64,000 nucleotides of DNA from Serinus canaria (taxonomy: Eukaryota; Chordata; Aves; Passeriformes; Fringillidae): the NCBI RefSeq assembly GCF_022539315.1, contig NC_066328.1, positions 124,001 through 188,000 on the forward strand. The letters are read 5' to 3'. Under the pieces are notes generated by a model. It did not search any database, was not told where the DNA came from, and was given only the letters and a program-made list of their open reading frames with translations. Positions 1-12,329 of this stretch are shown here, one piece after another; position 1 is the stretch's first letter; the number at the start of each line of letters is the position of its first letter. The position numbers and the translations under genes were made by a program.

Positions 1-2154
1 CTGGCCTTGAGAACAGCCTTGACCTTATTTCCACCAGGATGGACAACAAGAAAGAAGGTATGACTGTGAAGTCCTGAAGATGACACTAGACCAGAAGGTG
101 TCACCAGCACTAAAGAGAACAAACTATTGGAGGGAAAAACTGAATTATACTGGAGACCAGAGCAGTGCAGGGCTGAACAGCACTTGAGTGCATGGGCACG
201 GACATGGACATGAGAACCACCAGTTGTGCTGTGAGAAGGGCGGAGAGGAAGGAGCTGATAATGGAACCATCAGCTAATTGGCCTCACAGTGACATGCTGT
301 GGGCCAGGTGCAACTGCAGCCAAGGAGGCCAGAGAGGAGATGGACATGCTACTGTCTCAGCCACTCCACATTATATAGGCCACATCAGACTTACTAATGA
401 GGGTGAAAGCCCTCATATAAACTTTATTACTAACACTTTGAAAAAGGCCATGGGACACTCACAGAGAGCATTCACATGCTGTAAGGCACAGGTAAGTTTT
501 CCCTGGAAAATCACATGTTATTCTTCTGCCTCTCAGAGAGGATCAGCCCAAGCACCAGATGTGGCTACAGGTCACTCAAGGAAAATATGAAGGAATCTAT
601 GAAACAAGATTAGGCTGACCAGGTGACACATGCCATAGGCCAGCAAACCTGCCTTCTGTGGCAAGGGAACAGAGTTTGGCTCCAGTCCCTGCAGAGACCA
701 GATAGGACAGGACCAGTTTCCCTTAAAAAATAAAGAAATAAATACTTGATAGAGCAAAAACTCACTAATAGTAAAAGACAATGATAGCACAATAACAAAC
801 CAGGAAAACCAGACCATGAATTAAAACCCCAAATATAATTCCACTGCAATTTTGAGGAAGAGAAAAATAGAGGCAGGAGGTTTAACCAAGCTTGATATAT
901 ATTTATGAAACTGATTATGTGACTCAAGTTCCTGCAATACTCAGCGACTGGACATGCTGACTCAGGAAGTCCCTTCCAGTGCTGCTGCCCTGAGTTTTAA
1001 GGAAGAGCGGGTGTTTTTGAGAATGCTGGTAGCAAAACAGCTACAAAACTGGGGCAAAAATGACTATGCAGTAAGAAGGCCCTAGGGCTCAAGTCTAAAG
1101 TAATTCAACTTAAACCAAGACAGTGTCCAGTGATGTGTCTATACCTACTACAGCTACACACATTTTTAATGCTAATATCACCTTAATATGTGTGTATAAA
1201 AATCCACCACCTCGTAACACACGTGATCTCCTGCTTCACACATTGCTTCTTCACACAGCAGACTGCTGTATGAAAGCTGGACACTTGGACAGAGGCATTC
1301 CCAATAAAATTCCCTGGTAAATACTAGTTTAGATGAATTTCCTTATTTCAGGAGCATAGACGTGAATCTTCTTCCAAATCATAGAGTTCATCATACCCCA
1401 AGTGCAGCAAGTGTAAAGCATCCAACAATCACTGCCCAGACTTTGGCCTGCCTGTTTTTAATTTATTCCAAATTTCTTTTTCCATGTATGACATTGCATT
1501 ATTGAAGTCACAGTTGCCTCCTGCATAGCTTATTATACACCTCCACTCAAGGAGATAAAAGACACTGGTACACTGGTTTTAAATGTTGAGCAGAGAGAGA
1601 GAATAGATAACAATAGAGTGAAACAAATATTAATGGACTTAACAATATAAAAAGGAAAAAAATTAAAATTATACAAGCTGGTAGTGTTAACTTGTCTTCC
1701 TTTGTGAGGGAAAAAATATATTTGTAGGTATTTCTGTTATCTGGAATTGTGGTGCAAATACTGTGGTGATTTTGATTGACCTCAAGAATTTTGACTGAAC
1801 CACAAAAAACACTCAGCTGAAGGGATGACAAGGCACACAACCATGGAGGCGGGACAAAGGTGGGGCTACTGAAGTGTGGGCAGTGGTTCAAATAAGTGGA
1901 ACTTACAAAGATGCTGCAGTTGAATTTAGCACTGATACAAAAGTGGCTGTGATGAAAAACTCTGGTAAACCACAAAACTATCCCAAGAGGTGTTACATCC
2001 TCAGTTTACAAGTTTAAAAGTTTGTAACAAAGTGAGCAGAAGATCAAAGACCACGTGCAAGTGAGAAGTGGAGGCGCCATGTGCACTTCAGCTGAAGGGG
2101 AGCAGGTTGGTGGGATGGCAGGGCCCCGGAATGGGGAAGCAACCTACCATTGCC

Positions 2155-2369
2155 AGGGGAGGGGAGGGGAGGGGAGGGGAGGGGAGCGGAGGGGAGGGGA
2201 GAGGAGGGGAGGGGGGGGGAGGGGAGGGGAGGGGAGGGGAGGGGAGGGGAGGGGAGGGAGGGGAGGGGAGGGGAGGGAGGGGAGGGGAGGGGAGGGGGGG
2301 GAGGGAGGGGAGGGGGGGGAGGGGAGGGGAGGGAGGGGAGGGGAGGGGAGGGGAGGGGAGGGGAGGGGA
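2155..2369. repeat. (GGGGA)n G-rich purine repeat
   Basis: About 215 bp in which the plus strand is almost only G and A, mainly GGGGA units with GGGGGGGGA and GGGA interruptions. The minus strand is pure pyrimidine. The tract is rich in runs of four or more G and could form G-quadruplex or triplex (H-DNA) structures. It produces long repetitive open frames on both strands that are not genes. Confidence 0.97.
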
Positions 2370-2479
2370 AGCTGACAGACATCACCTGATGCACAACCCC
2401 AACTCCAGTCCAGGAGCAGCAGGGCAGCCCATGGAGATTGTGGAGTCACTGTCCCTTGAGGTGTTCAAGAAATGACGGG

Positions 2480-2580
2480 ACATGGCATTCAGTGCTCTGG
2501 TCTGGTTGAAAAGGTGGCAATGGGTCAAAGGTTGGACTTGATCTTGAAGGTCTTTTCTAACCTAAATGATTTTGTGATGT
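2480..2580 (+). mobile_element. CR1 LINE 3' tail fragment
   Basis: The text runs from a 'ggttggacttgatcttgaaggt'-like stretch to 'aacctaaatgattttgtgatg', the usual end of avian CR1 copies. It is a short, 5'-truncated insertion in the sense orientation. The G-rich repeat lies shortly to its left. Confidence 0.7.
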
Positions 2581-2887
2581 CCTTGCCGAGACACTGTTCT
2601 CCCCTCCATGGTGGAATTCTCCAGTTTTGCTAATAAATAGAAATTACTGACTTAGCTCAAACAAAACATGTATTTGAGCTCTCTTCCAAAGCTACCATTG
2701 ACTGGTGAAAGAAAATTATAAAATATACTGATATGACACCTCTCTTCATTGTGGGGAAGGGAAGGTACTTCTCCACACCCACATTCTTCAAGATGTGTGG
2801 TACGTCACACTGTACATTTCTCCCATATGTGCTGTTTGTAAATGTATTGCCAGTGAGGTCTTTCAGTCCTTTTAGAAGCACAGAATC

Positions 2888-3514
2888 TTAAACCCAAAAA
2901 GGGCAAAAAGCTAATGTGCTTTTGGGCCATACACCTTGAAAATACCCAACCATTAATACATCAGTAAATTTTCCTGTTTTCAATTGGTATTTACAATTAT
3001 TATGTACAATTATGTTTTGGGAGAAACTTGGCACATGTCCAGTGGGAATACCTTTCCACAAAACTTTGCAGGTGAATGGGCAGGCAACTCTGTTGATGCT
3101 TCCTGTCTTCAGGGGGACAAGAAGGTCTGCTCTGGAACTTAGTAGCAAGTCACCTTCATAGCACCAAGTGGGATGGCCAAGATCCAGGCAGAAGAGGAAA
3201 GATAAGTAAGAGCCTGAAACTGTTTTTATCAGACTCAGTTGAGCATCTTGTCCTGCTTTGAGCAAGTTCCTTCTAAGCAGGACACTGGGACAGAAGATAG
3301 ACACCAGCAGGTGATCATGAACAGAGGAGGCCACGTCACAATCCAACTCAGGAGCAAAAGGTTCAGTGCTTCCCACTGAATCCTGAACTAAAGCCATCTG
3401 TCCTGCCAGGCAAGATACAGCTTCTCTCATCTGGGACACCACTTGCTTCCTCCTCAAAGGCCTGAAAGGATCCAGCCTGCTACAGCTTGTCAGAGGCACT
3501 AAGACAACCAACAA
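2888..3514 (-). other. Long open frame in the intron, function not recognised
   Basis: A minus-strand frame of 208 codons is open here, unusually long for intronic sequence. The predicted peptide has no signal peptide, no clear motif and no family I recognise. It includes a Ser/Leu-rich middle and a Cys-containing C-terminal half. I see no convincing splice sites that would join it to MAPK8IP3. It may be chance, or the remnant of an old mobile element or processed gene. Treat it as an unexplained open frame, not a confirmed gene. Confidence 0.2.
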
Positions 3515-3734
3515 TGATGGGGATGTGGGCCATCTTCATCCTCCCCAGAGGACAAGAAAAAGAATGAAGGTGGCCAAGATGCCTTTGCTAGATGGAAGAT
3601 TGTATAATTTTCAAGTAAATGAAGACTGACTGGGGATTTTTCTTGAAACTTCAGTTACTGCAATCCCTCTCCAGACTTGATGATATAAGGGGGGATGGCT
3701 TTAAACTAAAGGAGATTAGACATTACAATTAATT

Positions 3735-3945
3735 ATTCCCTGTGAGGGTAGAGAGGCCCTGGCACAGGTTGCCCAGAGAAGCTGTGGCTGCCCCATCCCT
3801 GGAAGTGTCCAAGGCCAGGGTTTGTATGGGGCTTGGATCAACCTGGTCTAGGGGGAGGTGTCCCTGCCCATAGCAGGGGGTGGAACAAAATGAGCTTGAA
3901 GGTCCATTCCAACACAAACCAGTCTGTGATTCTATGATTTAAATC
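3735..3945 (+). mobile_element. CR1 LINE 3' fragment
   Basis: It contains the characteristic CR1 3' region in sense orientation: 'gcacaggttgcccagagaag', the 'tggaagtgtccaaggccagg' segment, and the terminal 'ctgtgattctatgat' repeat. It is 5'-truncated, as most CR1 copies are. Confidence 0.9.
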
Positions 3946-5564
3946 CATCTGCAATGGCAGTAAAGCCAAATCCTCCCAGACTTCTTGGCTTTTCTCTTAC
4001 AGTTGCTTCCTGAAACTCCAGAAGTAACTTCTGCCTACATATACCTGGGGATATCCCAAAAGTAACACAGACAAATCAATCTGCAGAGCCGTGAACAGAA
4101 AGGGACCAGGCAGCAGCTGCTCCATTGCACCAGAGGGAAAAAGGTTTCTCATAAAACCTCACTTGGGGATCACAATTTGACTTATACAGTTAACCCTGTT
4201 GAGGAGAAACCTGGCCATTTACCTCTTATCATCATTATCCACTGATATTCAGATTACCCTGAACTGCTTTTTAAATAAATCACAGCTCACAGTGCTTGCT
4301 CACTATTTTACTTTCAAGGTTTTTTTTTAGTAACACACTGATATTTAGGAATATTAGTAATTGCCATGAGCTTGAGTGAGGATTTGTAAGAAGGATCTGT
4401 GTATGGATACAGATTTTTTCAGTCCAAGATTAGCAAGAATAAAGGTTACCAAATGGCAAGGACTGATTGGCATAACATGTGAAAAGCCTGATTCCTCTTG
4501 GAGAAGTCATTTAGAAATATGCATCATATGGCCAGTCTCTATTGGAAAACAGAATCACAAACTGTCTGTTACACTCCTTTAAATTAAAAAAACTAATAAA
4601 CAGAAGAGTCTCTAAATGCATTTCACCCCATCAGTGTAGAATTCATACAATTTGTTGGAAAAAATTGTAATAACTAATCATGTGTTTATAGCAAGTGGCT
4701 TTCCAACAGCTGATGTCCTATAACATCACCTCTAATAAGGTAGAAACATGTATAGTTTTCACCAAAAAAATTTATTCTACACACAAACTTTTGATGGGGA
4801 GAAGATCAAAAAAGGCAAGGGAAGGACAAGCTGCCTCTGCATCTCTTGGAACATAACCCCAAAGCATTTCTACTTCAGCTCTCAGTCTGCACTGGGTACC
4901 CTCTATCAGACCAGCTGGGGAGAAGCCAGCAGCGGGACACACCTCACTCTACAGCTCAAAGCCAGCACTGGTTGATGAGCTGAGGTCTCCAGAAGAGCAC
5001 AGCACATTCTACATCCTTCAGCATGCCCCCCTGCTGCTAGCCAGGGTTCCACCTGGTTCCACCTGTGCTGTCACCCCACTCCACAGCCAACCATGCCTGC
5101 ACCGCCCTTCTCCTGTAGAGCCACACACAAAGGATAAGACAGAGAGAAAAGGGCAGACCGCCACAACACTACCATGATACCAGGAAAGGGAAAAGAGTGG
5201 TCCCTGCCCTGGTGTCCTGTGGGCAGGAGCGAGGGAGGCAGAACCTGATCCAGAATGGCAAGCAACACTCCTGCTGCTGGTAGAGGCAGCTCTCTATCCT
5301 CACTTTGAGAAGAGAAAAGGCATCCCTCAACAAATGCCCCCCAGTCCACCTTCAGGGGAAGGAAGGAATTATTTCCTTACAGTTATTTGTATCAACATCA
5401 AACCTAGTCCTGCATCAGAAGACACATGATGGGATGGTAATTTTTTAGCTTACAATCCTATTCAGTTTTATTGCTACAGGTTTCATAAGGCAAGGCATGC
5501 TCAGCATCCTAACATTGCCAACTTTTCACCTGGGGCATGTGCTGATGGGGTAGGCCAATGCAGT

Positions 5565-5790
5565 GAGCCGTTGTCAATTTTAGGAGCTCTCTAAACAAAG
5601 ACACAAAGTCTAATTTAGAAACGAGACATTTATTCTGTGCAGATTGCAAGGTGTAGGCTTCCACAAATCAAGCACACTCTGGGGTAAAACAGTTACATCT
5701 TTTATACAGTAAAATTTACATAACAAGCCTCTCTAATACATATCCATGACTACCTAACGCATATTTATTTGTATGGCAATTTAAAAAAAT
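5565..5790 (-). mobile_element. Probable solo LTR fragment, minus orientation
   Basis: Read on the minus strand, this stretch has a TATA-like 'tataaaagatg' followed about 90 bp later by 'aataaatg', then a U5-like end. That is the promoter and polyadenylation order of an avian LTR. Neither the left nor the right boundary is precise, and I saw no target-site duplication. The family is not identified. Confidence 0.5.
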
Positions 5791-7270
5791 ACTTGAAACA
5801 CAAAGTTATTTTTCTTTATTATTAAGCAATTTCTATTGCAGATGTTGTCAGACGACATGTTTACAAAGGTGAGAAAATTCAGCCTGGAAGAGATAATTCA
5901 GCATGAAGACATCCTGATGAGGCTGTAAGGATGGCCAGTGAGTTTCTTTTACCAGTTCAGAGAGAATATTAGAATCTTCATCTAAAAAAACTAACCTGCT
6001 TAGATATAAAGGTATCTCCAGAAACAATTTTATGTTGTTGGTTACTTTAATTTTACTATCTTCAGTTGCTGAGTTTTTTATTCAGAATCTACAATATTGT
6101 GTAATTGTATTGTCAATTGATCATTTGACCATGATCAATTCTGAATCATGGTCAAATGAAATCACTGAAAAAAAGGCATAAGAGAAAACTGAGACACAAT
6201 GGTTAACAGCCCCAAAATGTGAGCTTTGCCTCATCCAGAAGACACAATGGGATCATCACAGATACTTTCACTTGTGTTTCTTTCTACTTCTGAACAACAA
6301 AATGGATGTATTTTGGAAAAAAGTAACATAAATATATAAGCGAACATCTGCCTGCTCAGCAGAAAATTATCTTTACAAGTATCTCAGTAGTTCTGATGAA
6401 AATAAAGAATCTGGTTTCTCCAGGACCAACGGCTTTTGTAAATCAAGACAACTGCAGAAAAGAATTCAAGGTAAATTGGAATAACCCTCTAATAACCACA
6501 GACTTGTTCCGTGGGTGAAATCTGACAGTACCTGCAGGCTCCAGGAATGGACCAAAAGGGCCTAGAGGATATGGAGACAGATCTGGTACCAAGTGAACCT
6601 GCACTTCATGCTTGTCAGTTATTTTCAGCAGCCTAGAGTGCAAAGGATCCAGATAAAAGTATCTGGTCTCCCATATTCCACAAAGCTTTCCTCCATGGAT
6701 GGTACGAGGTCACCATCAGGCTGCAGAAATTCCCATTAATCAGCTATTTGTAAGATCTGTTTTCTGTGTGGGGAAACAAAATGTCTTCCCAGGCTGCAAG
6801 TCATTCCACAGAGAAAGGAGATATAAGGCAAGACAAAAAGAAGGACTTCTAGTGAGCACCAGGGGTGGAAGCCCACAACTATGACTTTTGTCATCCTTCC
6901 TCCCCACCTTCCGAAAGAGAAGGAGGGTATGAGGCGGGACAGTATTTAATGTATCCCTTAACAAAGGGGGGAATTTTTACAAGCTCTTGTGCTGTTTGAG
7001 ATGCAGACAGAAGCCAGCAAGCTCACTATACTGCCACCCAGTTGGAAAGTTCTTCAGGTACATGTGGCAGCCACAGCGCCCCTCACAAAGGACCAGCTCT
7101 TCCAAAATACCGCCACTGATCTTCAAACAAGACACCAGAGCCTTCTTATTACATAAAAATTACTTACTGGTAATTGAATGTGCTTATTAGGTAGATAACA
7201 ATGCAGACAGTAAGCTATAATGACGAGTGATGGCCACAGAGACATGACTGCTTCTTGTGGGAAAGGATGA

Positions 7271-7341
7271 CAAGGTGCCTTTCACAACAAAAGTGTTGTG
7301 CCTTTCACAACAAGGTGCCTTTCACAACAAGGTGCCTTTCA
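7271..7341. repeat. Tandem repeat, about 17-19 bp unit, four copies
   Basis: Four near-copies of 'aggtgcctttcacaaca' lie in a row, separated by 1-4 extra bases. The second copy is changed to 'gttgtgcctttcacaa', and the last ends in 'ttcaagc'. It is a small minisatellite with no sign of coding function. Confidence 0.9.
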
Positions 7342-7439
7342 AGCAAAAGTCCTACACTTTGCAATGCCAGCAAAGGGCTTTCACAGTTCACATCCTGCCC
7401 CTGGGGAAACACAGGCACCTTCTGGGTCCACCCAGCTTG

Positions 7440-8000
7440 GCAGAAAACTGGGGTTGCTAGTGGACGCCAAGTTAAACATGAGCCAGTGATGTGACCTTGA
7501 GGCAAATAGTGTCCTGGGCTATGGCCAGCAGGTCAAGAGTCCTGTGGCCAGGGATGGACTCTCCAGCACAAGGGAGACAGGGACAGACTAAAGAGAGCAC
7601 TGTGAAGGCCCACAAGGATAAAAGGACTGGAGTAGCTGGCAAGAGCAGGCTTGGGGGTAGGGGGAGTTTCATCAATGTATATTAATACCTGAAGGGGAAG
7701 TGCAGAGATGAAGGAGCCAGTCTCTCTCCAGTGGTGCCCAGTGACAGAACAAGAAGAAATGGGCACAAACTGGAGCACAGGAAGTTCGCTTTAAACATTG
7801 GAAAACTAGTTTTCCCTATGAGCACTGGACAGGTTGCCCAAGGAGGTCTTGTAGTCTCCCACCATCCTGGAGATACTCAAACACTGCTTGGACACACTCA
7901 TGGGCAGCCTGCTCTGGGTGACTCTCCTTGAGCAATGGGTTAGAGCAAATGAGCTCAAAGGCTCCTTCCAACCTCAGCCATTCTGTGATTCTGTCAAAAG
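7440..8000 (+). mobile_element. CR1 LINE 3' fragment (about 560 bp)
   Basis: Sense-strand CR1 from the region before the 3' UTR to the terminal 'cattctgtgattctgtc' repeat. Recognisable parts are 'ggacaggttgcccaaggagg', 'ctggagatactcaaacactg', and 'aaaggctccttccaacctcag'. The copy is diverged, with many small changes. Confidence 0.9.
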
Positions 8001-9319
8001 ACCCATAGAAAAGCCCACAAGACAACAATGCTGAAGACCTATCGGGAATGTCACAGGAGGCAGGACAACAGTGCTCCAAGGGCTTACTGTGCTGCTGCAC
8101 CCCAGGCAGCTCGAGGCAGCACCGCCTATCTCCCGGCCAAGTCCAACATCAACACAAGTCCATGAGAACTGCAGGCTCTGCCACACATTTACATGCAGAC
8201 TCCTTTCTCCAAGAGCCCAACAGAGGCCCATGACACTGACATGGCGGCAGCACCTGCCCTCCAACACCTGCAGCCTGGAAACACACCAACCACCCCAGCA
8301 ATCAGTGTATGGGAACAGCCACCAGTACTGAGACAGGTTTTCCCAGCAACATTCCAATGGAAGTTGCTCCCGGGTTCTGGGCTGCCAAAGCACAGAACAC
8401 CAGCTACAAAAAGCCTTCAGGAGGGGTCATACCTCCTGATCAGCACCGAGTCATCTTCAATGATCACCATTTTAAACATTCTAATGAACATGAACTTATG
8501 CTGCAAATCAAACAACATTCTTACTTTGCTACTAAGGCACTTTGTGTTCTGTGGACAGCCATCACTATTCCCTTGGGATGTAAATTTCCTTAGAAGCAAT
8601 TTTCATGTAACAAGAGGTCTGAAAGTACCTCCCACATGGCAGAGACCCATCGGACTTTCCTAACTCCAAGAAGCCATGCTAATATACCCCAAACATTCCT
8701 ATAAAGCTTTTATGTGCATGCACACGTGCACATTCAACTTGGCAGCAGTGCCCAGTGTGATGAACAATCACTGCAGAAACCAGCATTTAGGGTACACAGT
8801 GATGCTTGTCTTCAAGAGGGAAAAAATACAGAACATTAGGAAAGCAGCTTGCATAAATTAAAATGTCTCATTAAGAGTGGACCCAAATAAGGCCTACTTT
8901 CCCTGGGGATTTCTGCAGATGTCCCTAGCCCTTTCCTCATCCCAGCTCTACACCTACATGCTTCCTGAGCAGACCCCAGAAAGGAACACTGTGTGCACGC
9001 TGGACCTACCTGCTCCAGACCCACATGCCAACTGTCCTGCTACCACCAATCACTTGCACGCTGGCAACTCTGTCCATCCCTTCAACATGCAGGATCTTCA
9101 TTTAATCTTTCTCTTTCACTATTCACCAAAAAGACGCCCCAAAAAATTCAAGTAACCTTTTTATTTAACAAATATGTCTGAAAGCACCCACAAGTCTTCC
9201 TAAGTTATTTGGGGCAGCTCCTAAGAGAGCAATCACAACAGCTTTATTTCCTTAAGAGATCAAGCTAAACCAAATACTTAGCCAGTAAAAATAAGTAATG
9301 TCCTGTGCACCAGTGCTAA

Positions 9320-9720
9320 TACCAGGGCCACAAAGGTGATAGAGGGACTGAGTATCTTGCACAGGACGACAAGCCGAGAGGGCTGGGCTGCTTAAGAAGG
9401 CTCTGGGAGACCTGGCCAGTATGCTCAAGTACCTGCTGGGAGGAAGCAAGGATGAGGAGGCCAAACTCTCCTCTGGATAGGAGGCAATGAGCACAAGGGA
9501 AACCATACAGAATTTCATCTGAACACAAGGACATACATTTTTCCTGTGAGGGGTCAAACACTGGGACAGGTAGCCCAGAAAGGCTACAGAGTCTCCATCC
9601 ATGGAGATGTTCAAACTCAATCAGGTCCTGGACAACCTGCTCCAGCTGCCCCTGAATGAGCCGGGGTGTGGGACTCAATCTCAGGAGATCAACAACACAC
9701 TAGAGGAGTCTGTGATTCCA
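9320..9720 (+). mobile_element. CR1 LINE 3' fragment
   Basis: Sense-oriented CR1. It includes the 'gggctgcttaagaaggctct' block, the 'acatttttcctgtgaggggtc' block and the 'gagatgttcaaactcaatca' block. It is close in layout to the reversed copy at 47.65-48.08 kb, so both probably belong to the same CR1 subfamily. Confidence 0.88.
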
Positions 9721-10139
9721 CAGACCACCACACCGCACAAGCAATAATGACCCTACGTTTACACATATGTATTCTATGTTCGTATGAAACAGATGGAAGA
9801 AAACAAAACCACCAGAAATCTGGTGCAATCCCATATCTTCAGTAGCTGGCAGGTGACAGAAAATTGCAAAATTCTGTACTAAGCTCCGTAACGACAGCAA
9901 CTGACAGCACTGCCTCATGCCAACAAACTCCTATTCTAAATCCACTTGCCCAGATGTTTCTGCTGCCCTATTTTAGGACAAGTGAAAAACATGGAGTCTC
10001 TACAACCTAAGAATTTAGAAAGTAAAGCATTAATTTGCTTTTGGCAAAGATTGATTTAAAAGACAATATAAAGAATTGTTTTAAGACAGTAATTTTGAAA
10101 AGGAAACATTCCTTTATGGCCTTAATGAAAAGGAAGCTG

Positions 10140-10232
10140 TTTTTCTGCCCATGGCAGAGGTGTGGGAACTAGATGATCTTTAAGGTCCTTTCCAGCTCAA
10201 ACTATTCCACATTTCTATGATTCTGTGATTAA
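10140..10232 (+). mobile_element. CR1 LINE 3' tail
   Basis: A short CR1 end in sense orientation: 'actagatgatctttaaggtc' followed by 'tttctatgattctgtga'. Only about 90 bp remain. Confidence 0.85.
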
Positions 10233-12329
10233 TCCTAATTTAACAAACCATACTTGTACAGTCTGTTCATGCTCAACTGCTGCATAAAGATGAACAGCAA
10301 GGTGTGATGGCTCTGCACAGTGGTAATCAGCCAATACAATGCACATTTTAATGCCAGAACAATGTCTCCCTGTGGTTTCAATTACTTTGAATTTAATAAA
10401 TTAATACAAAGTAACTATAACTCAGGTTTTTTGACAGGATATTGCAAGAGAACAGATCCATTCTTCATCTCCAACCTCTCAGTGTCAATTTAAATTGTAC
10501 TAATTGGCACTCATACACAGAGAGGAATCAAAACTGAGGTCAAATCCGGTTTCCAGGGGAGGATCTTCTCAGTTAGAAGAGAAGATCTCACCCAAGACTT
10601 GAGGCACAACCCAGGAAACTGATTCGGGAGGCGGGGTGGACAGTCCCTGGTCACTATGGCACTGTTTCAGAGCAGCAATGCATGTTCTGGGAAGCAAACA
10701 GTTTTCTGGTTTTTGATTGTGTACAATTACCTGGTAGCCAGCAGAATTCTTTGTCATATACAGACTTTCAGCCCCATACGATGCTATTTACTGCAGCGTA
10801 AGCAGTGCACGGGAAAGAGGCACGGATAAATAATGGATTTTGTTATATACTGAGGGAAACAGGATCTGTGTAATAAGCATGGCCTTATAATAAGGGGCTT
10901 GTAGAGCAGAATGCTCATTTATTCCCATAAGAAACACATTATCTATTCCTTTTTGATAACAAGTCTCCTTGAAGACACTTCTCCCACTTACTGTGTGTAA
11001 GGATGACAGAGTATCTTCATCATCATCATCACCAGCAATTTTTAAATCTCACTTTCTAAAAATATCATTGGCAAATGGTATTCTGCCAAATGGTATTCTG
11101 CCTACATTCTTGCAGGGAATGTAACTGCCATCAGTACATTTGCTTCCAGAAAACACATCCTGTATCTAGTAAGCCCAGAAGAGAAATCCACCCCAGTCCA
11201 AAGATGCAAGATGATTCCAACTGGACTGTTCCAACCCCAATTGGCAGTCCCATTTTCTTCCCATAAATAGTGCACTTTAAAAATTATTTCTCAAAAGCTG
11301 CAAAATGCTGTCTCTACACAACATAAATAAACATCATGTACTCAGAATAATTTTTCAACCCCTACAAGCATTCAAAAGAACTTTAGGATCATTTATTAGT
11401 CCATTAATACATAATAAGAACTTGGGACTAAAACTTCTAACTGACTGGCTCTTGCTTTCTGTACCAGTAATGGACCACAAGTGTCCTCCCCACTGAGTTA
11501 CCAAGCTTCTTGCCCATGATTATTAAGCAACACAAACATGTCTATGAAAATCTCGCATCTGCTTTACACCATTTTGCAGTTCAACAACTATTTCATTACT
11601 ACCATTTCTTTTATTTTATTGATAACCCCATATCAAATCACAACTTGACTCCAAGGAAAGCAACTGAATCTTAAATCTGCTCTTCCTTAGTCTTAGAGAC
11701 AGAAAAACCCCACTTTTGAAGAAGTTTAAAGGAGATGATGTGGTGAGGATGGACTGTTTTCCACCAAAGCTCTATCCCAGCTCACTCCAGGAGGCTGAAC
11801 AGCAATCCCTACGGCTCCCAGCCTTCAAGGCTGAAAGGATGCTTTGTATTTCAGCAGGGACAGGCGCAGATGCAGCAAGATGACAGTGTGCAGATCACCT
11901 CCCTTCTGTCTTGTCTACATCCGAGCCCCTGTAACCGGACCATTCTTCTTCCTCTCCATCAGAGGGGTTGGATTTCTCATGAGCCACTTCCAAACAACCC
12001 CACAGCTGGGCAACCCTGCCCCCGCTCTCCCGAGAGTGCATCCCACACTCCAGGAAACAGCAGATGCTGACTTGGGAATGATTTTATTAAAACTCAAGGT
12101 ATAGTTTTGATACAAATAAGTTTCAAAAATAAGACCTTATACTCTAAAGGCAATTCCTTGCTCCAACGAAACAGCTTACAGCTGATGTTGAGAATGCTGG
12201 ATGACTGCACAAATTGCCCATTTTAAAAACTATTTTTTACACCACAAATTATGCTGACCCCTCAGGATGCTGTTGGCGTTGCAAACTGGATTCCTAATTC
12301 CTCAGGAATTCCACAGGATTGCAGCTATT

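Noticed and set aside
2044..2475. Several long frames on both strands across the purine repeat
   Set aside because: They encode only Gly-Glu-Arg or Pro-Ser-Leu repeats produced by GGGGA units; no gene.
9252..9678. Minus-strand frames of about 120 codons
   Set aside because: They are antisense of a CR1 fragment.
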